NCBI GenBank assembly: GCA_028700415.1
Contig: JAQVSS010000007.1
Coordinates: 1 to 48,749, forward strand
Direction: 5' to 3'
DNA: 48,749 bases
Origin: Kiritimatiellia bacterium
GTDB taxonomy: Bacteria; Verrucomicrobiota; Kiritimatiellia; RFP12; UBA1067
Under the pieces are notes generated by a model. The model searched no databases, was not told the origin of the DNA, and saw only the letters and a list, made by a program, of their open reading frames with translations. A program made the translations under genes and the position numbers. Below are positions 37,907-47,108 of this stretch, piece by piece; position 1 is the first letter of the stretch; each line of letters starts with the position of its first letter.

Positions 37907-39090
37907 GCGTTCCCCTGCGCGATCTCGGCATCTGTCAGGTAACAGGCGGGGTCCACCCCCCACACGTCCCCCGTGGCGGCCTCGGCGCGCGCCCGAAAAT
38001 TGCCGCCACAAACATCGAGAAAACGGCAGACGGCACATCGCCCCGTCACATGTTTCTTCTTTTCCCGCAGAAGTGCTAAAAGGCTACCCGGTTCAGGACT
38101 TCCCCATATTTCACCGAACGTCTTGTCCCTCACGTTACCGACCGGTTTGTTGCGCCAGAACTGATCCGGATAGACCGTGCCGTCCCAGCTGATACACGCC
38201 AGACCATGGCCGGTGCTGTTCCCTCCGTTCATGCGCAACAGGGTCATCACGTTTTCAGCGCGAGGGTTCCCCTCCCGCACCATGCGCAGATAAAGGTAAG
38301 GCCCGTCGCAGTGATTGTCGACGGTCAACACCTCCACCGGGACACCCCGCTCATGCAGCCGCATTGTACGGTCGATAATCATATCCAGTGTGGCACGCCG
38401 CACATCCGGCGCGAGATCGTGCCCGGCGATCTCCGCCCCGCGCCCGCAATAGACAAGGTGGTAGAGACAAATACGGGGGATGCGTTCATTTTCCAGCAGG
38501 TCGAAAATCGCGGGGATCTCGCCGACATTGTCCCGTGTCATGGTCACACGCAAACCGACTTTGACACCGGCCTCGCGGCAATGGCGGATCCCGGCCAGCG
38601 AGCGCTGAAACGCGCCCTGACAGCCCCGGAACCGGTCATGGACGCCTTCCATTCCGTCGATACTGATCCCGACATACGAAACACCGATTCCTTTGATCTC
38701 CGACGCCATATGCGCGTCGATGAGCGTCCCATTCGTCGAGAACACCACGCGCAACCCCAGCTGGACAGCATGGCGCGCCAACGTCAGGATGTCAGGCCGC
38801 GTGAAGGGCTCACCACCGGAAAAGAGCAACACAGGGCAGCCGAATGCGGCCAATTCGTCGATGACCGCCAGCGCTTCTCTGGTCGAGAGTTCATCGGGCG
38901 TGCCGTCTGTCGCAGCATAGCAATGCGTACACCTCAGATTGCACCGTGTGGTCACATTCCAGACGACGACCGGTTTCTTGTCCTCGGAAAACTGAAGAAG
39001 ATGACTGGGAAGCCGTGCGGATCTGCGCCCATAGCGCAACGGATCAGAGACCTCCACCTTACCAACATACAGTTTTGAGATGCCGATCAT
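37903..39090 (-). CDS. ahbC: Radical SAM/SPASM protein, AhbC-like (12,18-didecarboxysiroheme deacetylase)
   Basis: MIGISKLYVGKVEVSDPLRYGRRSARLPSHLLQFSEDKKPVVVWNVTTRCNLRCTHCYA N-terminus as in AhbC/NirJ-type proteins; LLFSGGEPFTRPDIL; SPASM cysteines CAVCRFLDVCGG. Confidence 0.85.
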   Translation of the reverse strand: MIGISKLYVGKVEVSDPLRYGRRSARLPSHLLQFSEDKKPVVVWNVTTRCNLRCTHCYAATDGTPDELSTREALAVIDELAAFGCPVLLFSGGEPFTRPDILTLARHAVQLGLRVVFSTNGTLIDAHMASEIKGIGVSYVGISIDGMEGVHDRFRGCQGAFQRSLAGIRHCREAGVKVGLRVTMTRDNVGEIPAIFDLLENERIPRICLYHLVYCGRGAEIAGHDLAPDVRRATLDMIIDRTMRLHERGVPVEVLTVDNHCDGPYLYLRMVREGNPRAENVMTLLRMNGGNSTGHGLACISWDGTVYPDQFWRNKPVGNVRDKTFGEIWGSPEPGSLLALLREKKKHVTGRCAVCRFLDVCGGNFRARAEAATGDVWGVDPACYLTDAEIAQGNA

Positions 39091-39173
39091 TCTTTCCTCT
39101 AACCCTCAGGCGGGTTCACCACTAATTCAGGGCAGCGAAAATAACACAACCCCGACAGCCGTGCAAACGTCAA

Positions 39174-41573
39174 TCAAGGTGTGTCTGCGTTTGGCGCTCC
39201 GGACGCCTTCCGCACGCGAAACGTAATCGGGGCCGACGAAACCACCAGTCTGTTGGTGGTTGTGGCGGCGGCCCAGAGCGTGTACTCCCCGACACCGAGC
39301 CTCGATTGCGGCGGCCCCTGCTCAACGGCAACCGAGCACACCGGCGTGGCCGACCGCCCCAACCGCTTGGATCCCAGATAAACCGCAAGGCTGTCGACAC
39401 CGTTCGTCACATCGGTTTCGGCGCGGGCCGTCACAAATGCGGGGCCGTCGATCACCTCCCCGTCCTCCGGCACCGTGACACGCACCGTCGGCACAGGCAC
39501 CCCGATACTCTCTACACGGAACACGAAGTCAAACCGTTTTCCGTTGAACCTCTGGTCCGCAGACGAGACGTTTACCGAGACCGGCAACGTCCCCCGTTTG
39601 AAATCGGTCCCGGTCGGATACAGTCTGACCAGTGTCCCCGAAAAATGATCCTGTCCGAAATAGATCTCGTCCGACACCTGTCCGTGCTGAACGATATGGG
39701 CGCTCACCATGTCACACGGACGTTGCACAGGGCGCAACAGCACCTGAAAGCCTGTCGCGGGAGAAACAGTATTCGTTGCGAAAACTAATTCGCCCGCACC
39801 GTTTCCGTCGTAATTGAGCAGGAACGGGCGCAAATCATTTGCCCCGTCGATGGCGTTATCCTCCGACTGGGCGCTGACCATAAAATGGAAAAACAGGGTC
39901 GGGGTGTTCGTTGCGGGCAGGATGCGGACCGTCTGCTCAATATCATAATTGTCCGGGGTAAACGCCAAACTTTCGCGCGACAGTGCGGCGATACCAGGAA
40001 CATCCGTGGCGCAGAAAACACGGACATCCCGGTCAGGACGGTTGAGCAAGCGGACACTGGCGAACCCAGGATTCAGGGCGTCTATCCGGTAGGTCTCGCT
40101 ACGCAGCAGAACGGTGTTCACCGGTTCCGAAAGTGCGGCGAGTTGAACAACCGTCTCATACCCAATCCTCGCGCACGTGTCGTGATAACCGTGCGGGTGA
40201 GTCTCATTCACGCTGTGGGGCTTCTCTTTTTCGGATGGCGGCTGACAACGGTCCGTCACCAGCGTATAAAGCATATTGGCCAACATGTACGTCAGCCAAT
40301 CGTTGGTGCGTCCCGGCACAACCTCTTTAACCAGTTTGGGGTTCTCATAACGGGCACGTGCCCAAGCAAGCGGATATGGAACGAAAATCAGCCCCTTGCT
40401 TTTCGCATAATCATAACTTTCCAGCAACATGGGTTCCAGCGTCCGTAAAGTATTCAACCCGTCGGCATCACCTTCCGGCGTACGGCAGAACACCGCCACA
40501 CATGGTTGCGGACGGTTGGTGGGCGGAGCACTGACGGACGTGTGAAGCGTCGTGTCCAAATATTGTTCCATCTGCTGCCGGTCGCCATAGACTAAATCAA
40601 ACGACATGGCATAACGGTCAAACCCCGAAAGATACCAATCGGACGGCGTTTTCCAAAAACCGTCTTGAAACGTTGCGTCAAGAATACTCTGAAGATTCTG
40701 CCGGAGGGGATCGTCCTCCACCGTATTCGGCACATACACTTTTAGCCGTTTTTTGATATGGGGCTCGATACGCACCACGCCTTGAAAGGGCCCCGCATAA
40801 TGTTTTCTCACCTGTTCGTTCAAAACCGCATCCCGTGCGGAGAGCGCCAAGACCGTCGTTGTCTTCTTTGTGGTCCAATAGGCCTCTAGCGCGTCTTTAG
40901 GCAGACGCTCGCCCGTCAATTGGCAATAGGCGGTGGCAGCGGAAAGGAAGGCACTCGCACGCGCCTTGACCGGCGAATCGCCCGTCATCCTGTTGTGCTT
41001 GAGCGCCTCTTGCCATCCGAACGCCGCGGGAATAACCTCCACGCCACATCCGTCCCCCACACGGTACACCGTTGCCGCGATCGACTCCGCCCGCGTGTCG
41101 CGAAACGAATTGGCTGGTTTCGCCATCACGAAAAGCGCGACACGGATTCCCCTGCCGTTTGCTTCCCGGGCAACAGCACGCACGCCTTCAAAAAAGAATT
41201 CGGGATAGCCGGACACAATGTCGTCGGTTTCGGCCAGCAACAGATAATCGAACTGTCCCGAAAACAGTTGCCCGCGGACGGGCTGCGACTCCGGATTGTA
41301 CCACCACCCCATGAGCGTCCGGTTATTGCCCAGAGGCACAAACGACACGCGAACAGGCACGTCCATTTTCGACGCTTTAAACATGTTCTCGAGATCAGAG
41401 CAAAGAACTTCCGCCTCGACCCCTCCCGGATGTTGCGGCACAGAAAGCACCGCCAGACGGACCATCCCGTCACCGTTAACGTCCAAATTTTTGGCCGACG
41501 CGGAAAGGGGCGCCAAAAACATTCCCGTCACAACCAGCGCAAATCCGATGCAGATGTGTTCAGTCCGGGTCAT
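39174..41573 (-). CDS. Large secreted protein of unknown function (signal peptide, central region with SGNH-like features, C-terminal Ig-like region)
   Basis: 799 aa; N-terminal signal ICIGFALVVTGMFLAPLSASA; overlaps holA stop by 4 nt; C-terminal beta-rich region VPTVRVTVPEDGEVIDGPAFVTARAETDV; domain assignments are inference. Confidence 0.8.
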   Translation of the reverse strand: MTRTEHICIGFALVVTGMFLAPLSASAKNLDVNGDGMVRLAVLSVPQHPGGVEAEVLCSDLENMFKASKMDVPVRVSFVPLGNNRTLMGWWYNPESQPVRGQLFSGQFDYLLLAETDDIVSGYPEFFFEGVRAVAREANGRGIRVALFVMAKPANSFRDTRAESIAATVYRVGDGCGVEVIPAAFGWQEALKHNRMTGDSPVKARASAFLSAATAYCQLTGERLPKDALEAYWTTKKTTTVLALSARDAVLNEQVRKHYAGPFQGVVRIEPHIKKRLKVYVPNTVEDDPLRQNLQSILDATFQDGFWKTPSDWYLSGFDRYAMSFDLVYGDRQQMEQYLDTTLHTSVSAPPTNRPQPCVAVFCRTPEGDADGLNTLRTLEPMLLESYDYAKSKGLIFVPYPLAWARARYENPKLVKEVVPGRTNDWLTYMLANMLYTLVTDRCQPPSEKEKPHSVNETHPHGYHDTCARIGYETVVQLAALSEPVNTVLLRSETYRIDALNPGFASVRLLNRPDRDVRVFCATDVPGIAALSRESLAFTPDNYDIEQTVRILPATNTPTLFFHFMVSAQSEDNAIDGANDLRPFLLNYDGNGAGELVFATNTVSPATGFQVLLRPVQRPCDMVSAHIVQHGQVSDEIYFGQDHFSGTLVRLYPTGTDFKRGTLPVSVNVSSADQRFNGKRFDFVFRVESIGVPVPTVRVTVPEDGEVIDGPAFVTARAETDVTNGVDSLAVYLGSKRLGRSATPVCSVAVEQGPPQSRLGVGEYTLWAAATTTNRLVVSSAPITFRVRKASGAPNADTP

Positions 41574-42706
41574 CGCGCTCCCGCCACCAACCGGGTGGCA
41601 CCCGCAGGGCGGGTTCGGTTACCGATGATCCTCAAAAGCGTGGTTTCCAACAGAAACCGCTCGGGCAGGCCAGTCGACACAAGTTTTTCGCGCAGTTCCA
41701 ATAGTCGGAAACGGGCAATCCGCAATTCTTGCAGCTTATACTTGAGCGCATGGGGCAAACGTGTTTTCAGCGACCAGGCGTTTATCGTTTTTGGGTTGAC
41801 CGGCAACGCATTCAGCAGTGCCTCCGCTTCAGGAGGAAGGTCAGGTGCCCACGCGCATGCGCCGCCTGTCCCCCCCGTCACCCATTTGCGTTCGAACGCT
41901 TCGCGCAGCACCAGCAATTCGCGCACACGTTTCTCGAGCATGGTGGCGACCATAATGCCGACCCCCTTCTGCCCATCCATGCGGTTCAGCGTCGCCAGCA
42001 CACCAACCGGGTTCCGTTCCCCGAACGCATCGAGCAGATCCCACGCCTCAGCCTCACGTCCCACGGAGGTGATTTCGCGGACGTCCCGCACCGTCACACG
42101 CCCGCTGCCCCCCACGTAGACACGCAATTTTTCCACTTCCTGCACCAACAGACGTGTGTTATATCCCACCCGGTTGAGAAACTCACTGTGAGAGCCGCTA
42201 TCCATAGACAGCCCCGCTTTTTTCAGCAAACCATCCAACCGTTGCGAGGCCAGCTTCTCCAATTCCCACCCTTTGGAACTTCCGCCGAAATCCTCGATCT
42301 CGCCTTGTTTCTGGCACACTTTAAAAAAAACCGACGCACGCAAAACTTTGGTGGCAGTAATCACGAGCACCTGCCCATCGAGCAACCCCCCACTGAGCCA
42401 CCCGGTCAGCTTCTCCACCGCCTCTTTGGCCGCAATGGTTTCGGAGACACGGCCTCCACCGGCGAGAAACGTGGCGTCACGCAACCATGTCACCTTATGA
42501 GCACCCAAAAAACCTGGGGTCTGAACCGCCTCCATACATGCGTCAACCGCCTTACGAACCTCATCTCCCGTATCTTTGCGCCCGTCGATGATTTCCACGC
42601 CGAACGTACGTTCCGACTCGGGCACGAGCTGGTTAATCCGCTCACGTGCGGCCGAATCGACCAGATAATCATCCGTCCCGCAAATCAGACATACAGTCCC
42701 ATTCAT
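41570..42706 (-). CDS. holA: DNA polymerase III delta subunit
   Basis: VCLICGTDDYLVDSAARERI, TFLAGGGRVSE, LNRVGYNTRLLVQEVEKLRVYVGG, AWDLLDAFGERNPVGVLATLNRM. Confidence 0.85.
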   Translation of the reverse strand: MNGTVCLICGTDDYLVDSAARERINQLVPESERTFGVEIIDGRKDTGDEVRKAVDACMEAVQTPGFLGAHKVTWLRDATFLAGGGRVSETIAAKEAVEKLTGWLSGGLLDGQVLVITATKVLRASVFFKVCQKQGEIEDFGGSSKGWELEKLASQRLDGLLKKAGLSMDSGSHSEFLNRVGYNTRLLVQEVEKLRVYVGGSGRVTVRDVREITSVGREAEAWDLLDAFGERNPVGVLATLNRMDGQKGVGIMVATMLEKRVRELLVLREAFERKWVTGGTGGACAWAPDLPPEAEALLNALPVNPKTINAWSLKTRLPHALKYKLQELRIARFRLLELREKLVSTGLPERFLLETTLLRIIGNRTRPAGATRLVAGAR

Positions 42707-42821
42707 GCGTCCGAATTATAAAGGATCTCCGGTCCAATTGCGAGAGAGCAATCGTTCTTTTCAATCGCAAAACCAGATACTCCACTCTTTCACTTTCCAT
42801 CCCTTTTTTACTGAAATATAA

Positions 42822-42851
42822 TTGCCTTACACAAACCAAGGCCGCTATACT
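42822..42851 (+). promoter_or_regulatory. Putative sigma70-type promoter (TTGCCT-18-TATACT) for the 42901 lipoprotein
   Basis: -35 42822-42827, -10 TATACT 42846-42851, ATG 42901 with GGAAGAGAGGGG RBS. Confidence 0.5.
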
Positions 42852-42900
42852 GTCACTCGTCAATACTTGACAGAAAAAGTGAAATAAGGAAGAGAGGGGC

Positions 42901-44481
42901 ATGAAAACAATGGCAAAAAAACTGTTAACCGTGCGGCTTTGTGGCACGCTGCTCACAGGGGTGGTTTTATTTTTCCACGCAGGCTGCAAACCTTCCTCAG
43001 AAAAAATCGCCCGGCGCGAGGCGCTCATCAACGCGGAAATCGAACAACTTTTCATACGCATTCAAGATTACTCGGGCGACCGGATCGAAGAAGCGCTGGA
43101 ATTGGCGAATGCTGCTTTGCGCAACCCGGATTTCCGACAGCAGAAACCACGTTTCTTTGCGCAGAAAATTGACCTGCTGCTCATGTTGGAGAAAGTCGGG
43201 GAAGCCTCCGGACTAATTCTAAACGCATGGAAAAACGAGCCTGAACTGGCTCGCGCCGCATTCGGGCGCGTCTTTAATTATTATCAACAACGCAATGCGA
43301 ACGAAGAAATTATTGCGTGGGGTAAACACTTGCAAGCACTCGGGACCGACTTCCCAAACGATCTGCGTCCGCAGGTGTTAAATTGGCAATTGACAACCGC
43401 ATTGAACCTGAAAGATTTTCCCTCCGCAAAAACCTACATCGACAGTCTATTGACGGCGCTCAAGCCCGAAGAGGCAGTCCCCCTGTTTCAACAAGCACTC
43501 GGCAACCTCCTCGATTCAGGACAACATCTTGAAGCCCGCGAACTCATCCGTCATCTGGAGGCCAGGAAACCGGATGTGCCCCCGTATAACAGTCTAGTCG
43601 CCGCATTGACCCTGAGGTGTGTGCTGCTGGCGAATGACTGGCCAAACGTCACATCCGCCTTCACCGCCTGTGTTGCCCAGTTGCCCGACGATCAACTGCT
43701 GAAAATACTTCGGATGACGTTCCCCCTGCTTAAGAAAAACAGCAAGTCTGACCTTATGGAGCAGACCAGCAAACTGGTGATTTTCAACGCCGTCAACAAA
43801 ACAAATTCAGTGAATTATGCCGCGCGTGTCTGGGTGGAAAGCGGGATTGCCACAAGTAAGAAGTTGCTGCCCGAACGCCTGAATGCTTTGCTTAACGCCA
43901 AAGTTTCACCCGTTCAGATAGGCAACCTCTTTGACCGGTATTTCTATGAAATGGTCGATGACCGCGAGGTGGTCCGCAGCCTCTGTGCTTTGGGAGACCG
44001 CATTCTTGCCATCTGCACCGACGAAACCACCGTCAACACCGTCAAAGTCAAGATTCTCGACGGGGCTTTCATTACCGACAATTTCGATCTGGCCATCAGC
44101 ATGCTCGAACGGGGCATACCGGGGAAAGATAAACCCTGGCACGACATGTCTATACCCAAGGTGAAAGCACACCGTGCCATGGCCCAAAATAAGCCGCGCG
44201 AGGCCGTCCAATATTTCCGCGCATTCATGGACGCCTGGATTGTTTCCAAGCAGGAAGAGGAATTCGACCCCACTTCCGGTATTGCCTATAGCCGAGACTG
44301 GATCCTCGGGCGGAACGCGAACCGAATCGCCAATATCCTTGAATCCATCCAAGATAAGGAGCAAGCCGCCAAGGCCCGAGCGGAGGCGAAGTCGTATTTC
44401 ATAGAAGCACTCAAAAAAGCCGCCACCGATCCCGAAGCGCTGAAACTCCTGAAAGCCGAAACCAAGGACTATGGACTATAG
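42901..44481 (+). CDS. Lipoprotein with TPR-like alpha-helical repeats, unknown function
   Basis: Signal ...LTGVVLFFHAGCKPSS lipobox; helical repeats; 526 aa. Confidence 0.75.
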   Translation: MKTMAKKLLTVRLCGTLLTGVVLFFHAGCKPSSEKIARREALINAEIEQLFIRIQDYSGDRIEEALELANAALRNPDFRQQKPRFFAQKIDLLLMLEKVGEASGLILNAWKNEPELARAAFGRVFNYYQQRNANEEIIAWGKHLQALGTDFPNDLRPQVLNWQLTTALNLKDFPSAKTYIDSLLTALKPEEAVPLFQQALGNLLDSGQHLEARELIRHLEARKPDVPPYNSLVAALTLRCVLLANDWPNVTSAFTACVAQLPDDQLLKILRMTFPLLKKNSKSDLMEQTSKLVIFNAVNKTNSVNYAARVWVESGIATSKKLLPERLNALLNAKVSPVQIGNLFDRYFYEMVDDREVVRSLCALGDRILAICTDETTVNTVKVKILDGAFITDNFDLAISMLERGIPGKDKPWHDMSIPKVKAHRAMAQNKPREAVQYFRAFMDAWIVSKQEEEFDPTSGIAYSRDWILGRNANRIANILESIQDKEQAAKARAEAKSYFIEALKKAATDPEALKLLKAETKDYGL

Positions 44482-44500
44482 GAGCCGGGGGGCATTCACA

Positions 44501-45580
44501 TTATGCCGGCCATTGGGTGACGAGCGCTAAAATCGCTTCCAACGTTTCGGATTCGGGTAGAACCCGCACCTGTTTGCCGCTCACAAACAACGCATAGGTG
44601 CCGTTGCCTCCCGCGACCGCAATGTCCGCGCCTTTGGCTTCTCCCGGGCCGTTAACCACGCATCCCATCACGGCCACATGCGGACGTGCCGCGTCCGGAT
44701 TCTCGCGATAAAAACGCTCCAAACGTTCCTCAACCCGTGACGCGAGCCCGGCCACATCCACACGGGTTCTGCCGCAGGTCGGACAGGCGGTCACCGCCGC
44801 ACCCGGCACGCGCAACCCCACGCTCCGCAGCAACTCCACACCCACCCGCACCTCTTTCGCCGGCGTGTCCGTGAGCGACACACGGATCGTATCGCCAATA
44901 CCGTCGAGGAGCAACGAGCCCAACGCCACACACGAGCGCACCGTACCGGGAATGAACGTTCCGGCTTCCGTTACCCCAAGATGCAACGGATACCTGGTGC
45001 GCTCGGAAAGCAGCCGGTAAGCGGCCCGTGTGCGGGCCACATCTGAGGCCTTAACAGAAATTTTGATCTCGCGGTAATCCTCGGCTTCCAGCACGGCAAC
45101 ATGCCGCAACGCGCTCTCGACCAGGGCCTCGGCGGTTGCGGTGCCATACTTGGCCAGAATGTCCTTTTCCAGGGAGCCGCCATTCACGCCGATCCGGATC
45201 GGGATGTTCCTCACCTTCGCGGCGTTTACCACAATCCTCACGCGCCCACCCCCGCCAATGTTTCCGGGGTTGATGCGCAACCCGTCCGCACCGGCTTCCA
45301 GCGCCGCCAGCGCCAGGCGGTAGTCAAAGTGGACATCCGCCACCAGAGGCACAGGCGACTGTTCCCGCACTTGCTTAAAGACTGTGGCCGCAGTCTGGTC
45401 CGGCACGGTCAGCCGCACGATATCACACCCGAGCTCCGCCGCCTCGTTAATCTGCCTAAGCAAAGCGTCCGCATCGTGGGGGTGTGCGTTCGTCATGGTC
45501 TGCACGCTGACAGGAGCGCCGCCACCGATATCTACAGACCCTATCCTGATACGCCGTGTCTCCGTCCGGGGACGCAACAT
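44501..45580 (-). CDS. ispG: 4-hydroxy-3-methylbut-2-en-1-yl diphosphate synthase
   Basis: SVQTMTNAHPHDADALLRQINEAAELGCDIVRLTVPD, CPTCGRTRVD, MGCVVNGPGEAKGADI. Confidence 0.95.
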   Translation of the reverse strand: MLRPRTETRRIRIGSVDIGGGAPVSVQTMTNAHPHDADALLRQINEAAELGCDIVRLTVPDQTAATVFKQVREQSPVPLVADVHFDYRLALAALEAGADGLRINPGNIGGGGRVRIVVNAAKVRNIPIRIGVNGGSLEKDILAKYGTATAEALVESALRHVAVLEAEDYREIKISVKASDVARTRAAYRLLSERTRYPLHLGVTEAGTFIPGTVRSCVALGSLLLDGIGDTIRVSLTDTPAKEVRVGVELLRSVGLRVPGAAVTACPTCGRTRVDVAGLASRVEERLERFYRENPDAARPHVAVMGCVVNGPGEAKGADIAVAGGNGTYALFVSGKQVRVLPESETLEAILALVTQWPA

Positions 45581-45596
45581 CCGGAACCCCCTCTCT

Positions 45597-47045
45597 TCAA
45601 GGCTTGAGGAGCCCGTTCGTGGCCGACGACGTTCGCGCCGCCTCCTCCCCCGCTTCGCGTTCGAACGCGCGAACAGCCTTGGTGTACTTCACCTGCTTCA
45701 CGATATCGCTGTAGAATAAGAGCAACATCAGCCCGATCAGCAAGACCGCAAAAGCGTTCACCAGCACGGACACCACCTTGGGATGCGGTTTTCTCCGGGT
45801 GATCACCTCATACAGGGCAAAGATGATATGCCCGCCGTCCAGCACCGGAAAGGGCAACAGGTTCAGGATGGCGAGGTTCACGCAGATCATCCTCAGAAAA
45901 CCGAGCGCGTCCATCATCCCGCCGCGCACGGTGTGGTACAGCCCGATCACAATCGCCACCGGCCCCCCCACGTTCTTTGCCACCGCTTTGCGCTCACCCT
46001 TGGAGTCGGGCATGATTAACGCCTGCAGCACGCGAACGACAGACATGGAATCCCACTCCAGCTGCCGCCAGGGGTTCCGGTACATCATCCACGCCTTCAC
46101 GCGCTCCGTGCCGTCCTTCCATACGATCCCGATCAGGTGCCGCCCCGCCGCCTGGTCATATACGGGCGTCACCGAAAACTGTTTCAGAGCCTTGCCGCGT
46201 TTGACGGTCAGCAAAACCGGCACCCCGCCATTTTCCCTGATGATCGAGGAAAAATGGTAGGCGCCCCGCACCGGGACACCGTTTGCTGCCTGAATCACAT
46301 CGTTTGTCCGCAAACCGCTCGCCGCTGCGGGAGACCCCGGAAGAACGGACGACACCAAGCACAGGGTTTCGGGGTAAACCCCTGACAACACCCGCAGCTC
46401 GGCAAAGTTATTGGTTTGAAAAGGCAGCACAACGACACGGCCACCACCGTTCTCCTGTTGAATACCGAAGGTGGCAGCCCCCGACTCGCCCGCCAACTGA
46501 TACTCCACCTGAAGGTCGATCCACGTGCTGACCTTTTTCCCGTTCACGGTTAGAATGCGGTCACCGGCACGCACCCCGGCCTTCCAAGCCTCGGAGTCTT
46601 CCGCAACCGCCCCGATCCGCGTGTCCACCACACCTGTCTTTACGCCTGGCGCAAAGAAAATCACATACGCCAGAAGAATGGCCAGCACGACATTCCCCGA
46701 TGGCCCCGCGAATGCCACCACAATCCGTTTCCACGGCGGGATGTCAGGCAACTTTCTTGCTTCACCTTTCCCCTCGCCATGCGTCTCGCCCTGCACCTTC
46801 TCCATGCCCGAAGGGTCGAGTTGCGGCAACGCCACATAACCGCCAAAAGGAACACACCCGATCTTGTATTCAATCCCGTTGACCGTCCGTTTCCAGATTG
46901 AGGGGCCAAACCCGATCGAGAATGCGTCTACCTGCAGCCCCAGCCAGCGTGCGGCCAAAAAATGGCCGAACTCGTGAATGAAAATCGCTAAGCTGAACAA
47001 CAGGGCTACGCAAATCCCAGCCAAAACCGACCATACCATTTCCAT
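45597..47045 (-). CDS. rseP: RseP-family site-2 metalloprotease with PDZ domains
   Basis: HEFGHFLAARWLGL zinc site, SIGFGPSIWKR, PDZ regions, NLLPFPVLDGGHIIF. Confidence 0.93.
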   Translation of the reverse strand: MEMVWSVLAGICVALLFSLAIFIHEFGHFLAARWLGLQVDAFSIGFGPSIWKRTVNGIEYKIGCVPFGGYVALPQLDPSGMEKVQGETHGEGKGEARKLPDIPPWKRIVVAFAGPSGNVVLAILLAYVIFFAPGVKTGVVDTRIGAVAEDSEAWKAGVRAGDRILTVNGKKVSTWIDLQVEYQLAGESGAATFGIQQENGGGRVVVLPFQTNNFAELRVLSGVYPETLCLVSSVLPGSPAAASGLRTNDVIQAANGVPVRGAYHFSSIIRENGGVPVLLTVKRGKALKQFSVTPVYDQAAGRHLIGIVWKDGTERVKAWMMYRNPWRQLEWDSMSVVRVLQALIMPDSKGERKAVAKNVGGPVAIVIGLYHTVRGGMMDALGFLRMICVNLAILNLLPFPVLDGGHIIFALYEVITRRKPHPKVVSVLVNAFAVLLIGLMLLLFYSDIVKQVKYTKAVRAFEREAGEEAARTSSATNGLLKP

Positions 47046-47108
47046 TGTTTCCCACCTGTTCCACACCCCGCCGCATCGTCCGTAAAATACCGGCTGGGGT
47101 TAATCATA

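Noticed and set aside
37115-37942. 275-aa and 254-aa plus-strand ORFs opposite ahbD
   Set aside because: Shadow ORFs in GC-rich coding sequence
38206-39078. 290-aa plus-strand ORF opposite ahbC
   Set aside because: Shadow ORF antisense to a conserved radical SAM gene
40920-42721. 399-aa and 330-aa plus-strand ORFs opposite holA and the secreted protein
   Set aside because: Shadow ORFs; overlap each other and real minus-strand genes, no motifs
42738-42770. TTGCGA…TCGCAA inverted repeat in the holA/lipoprotein divergent gap
   Set aside because: Only 6-bp arms with a 21-nt loop; not distinguishable from chance without comparison
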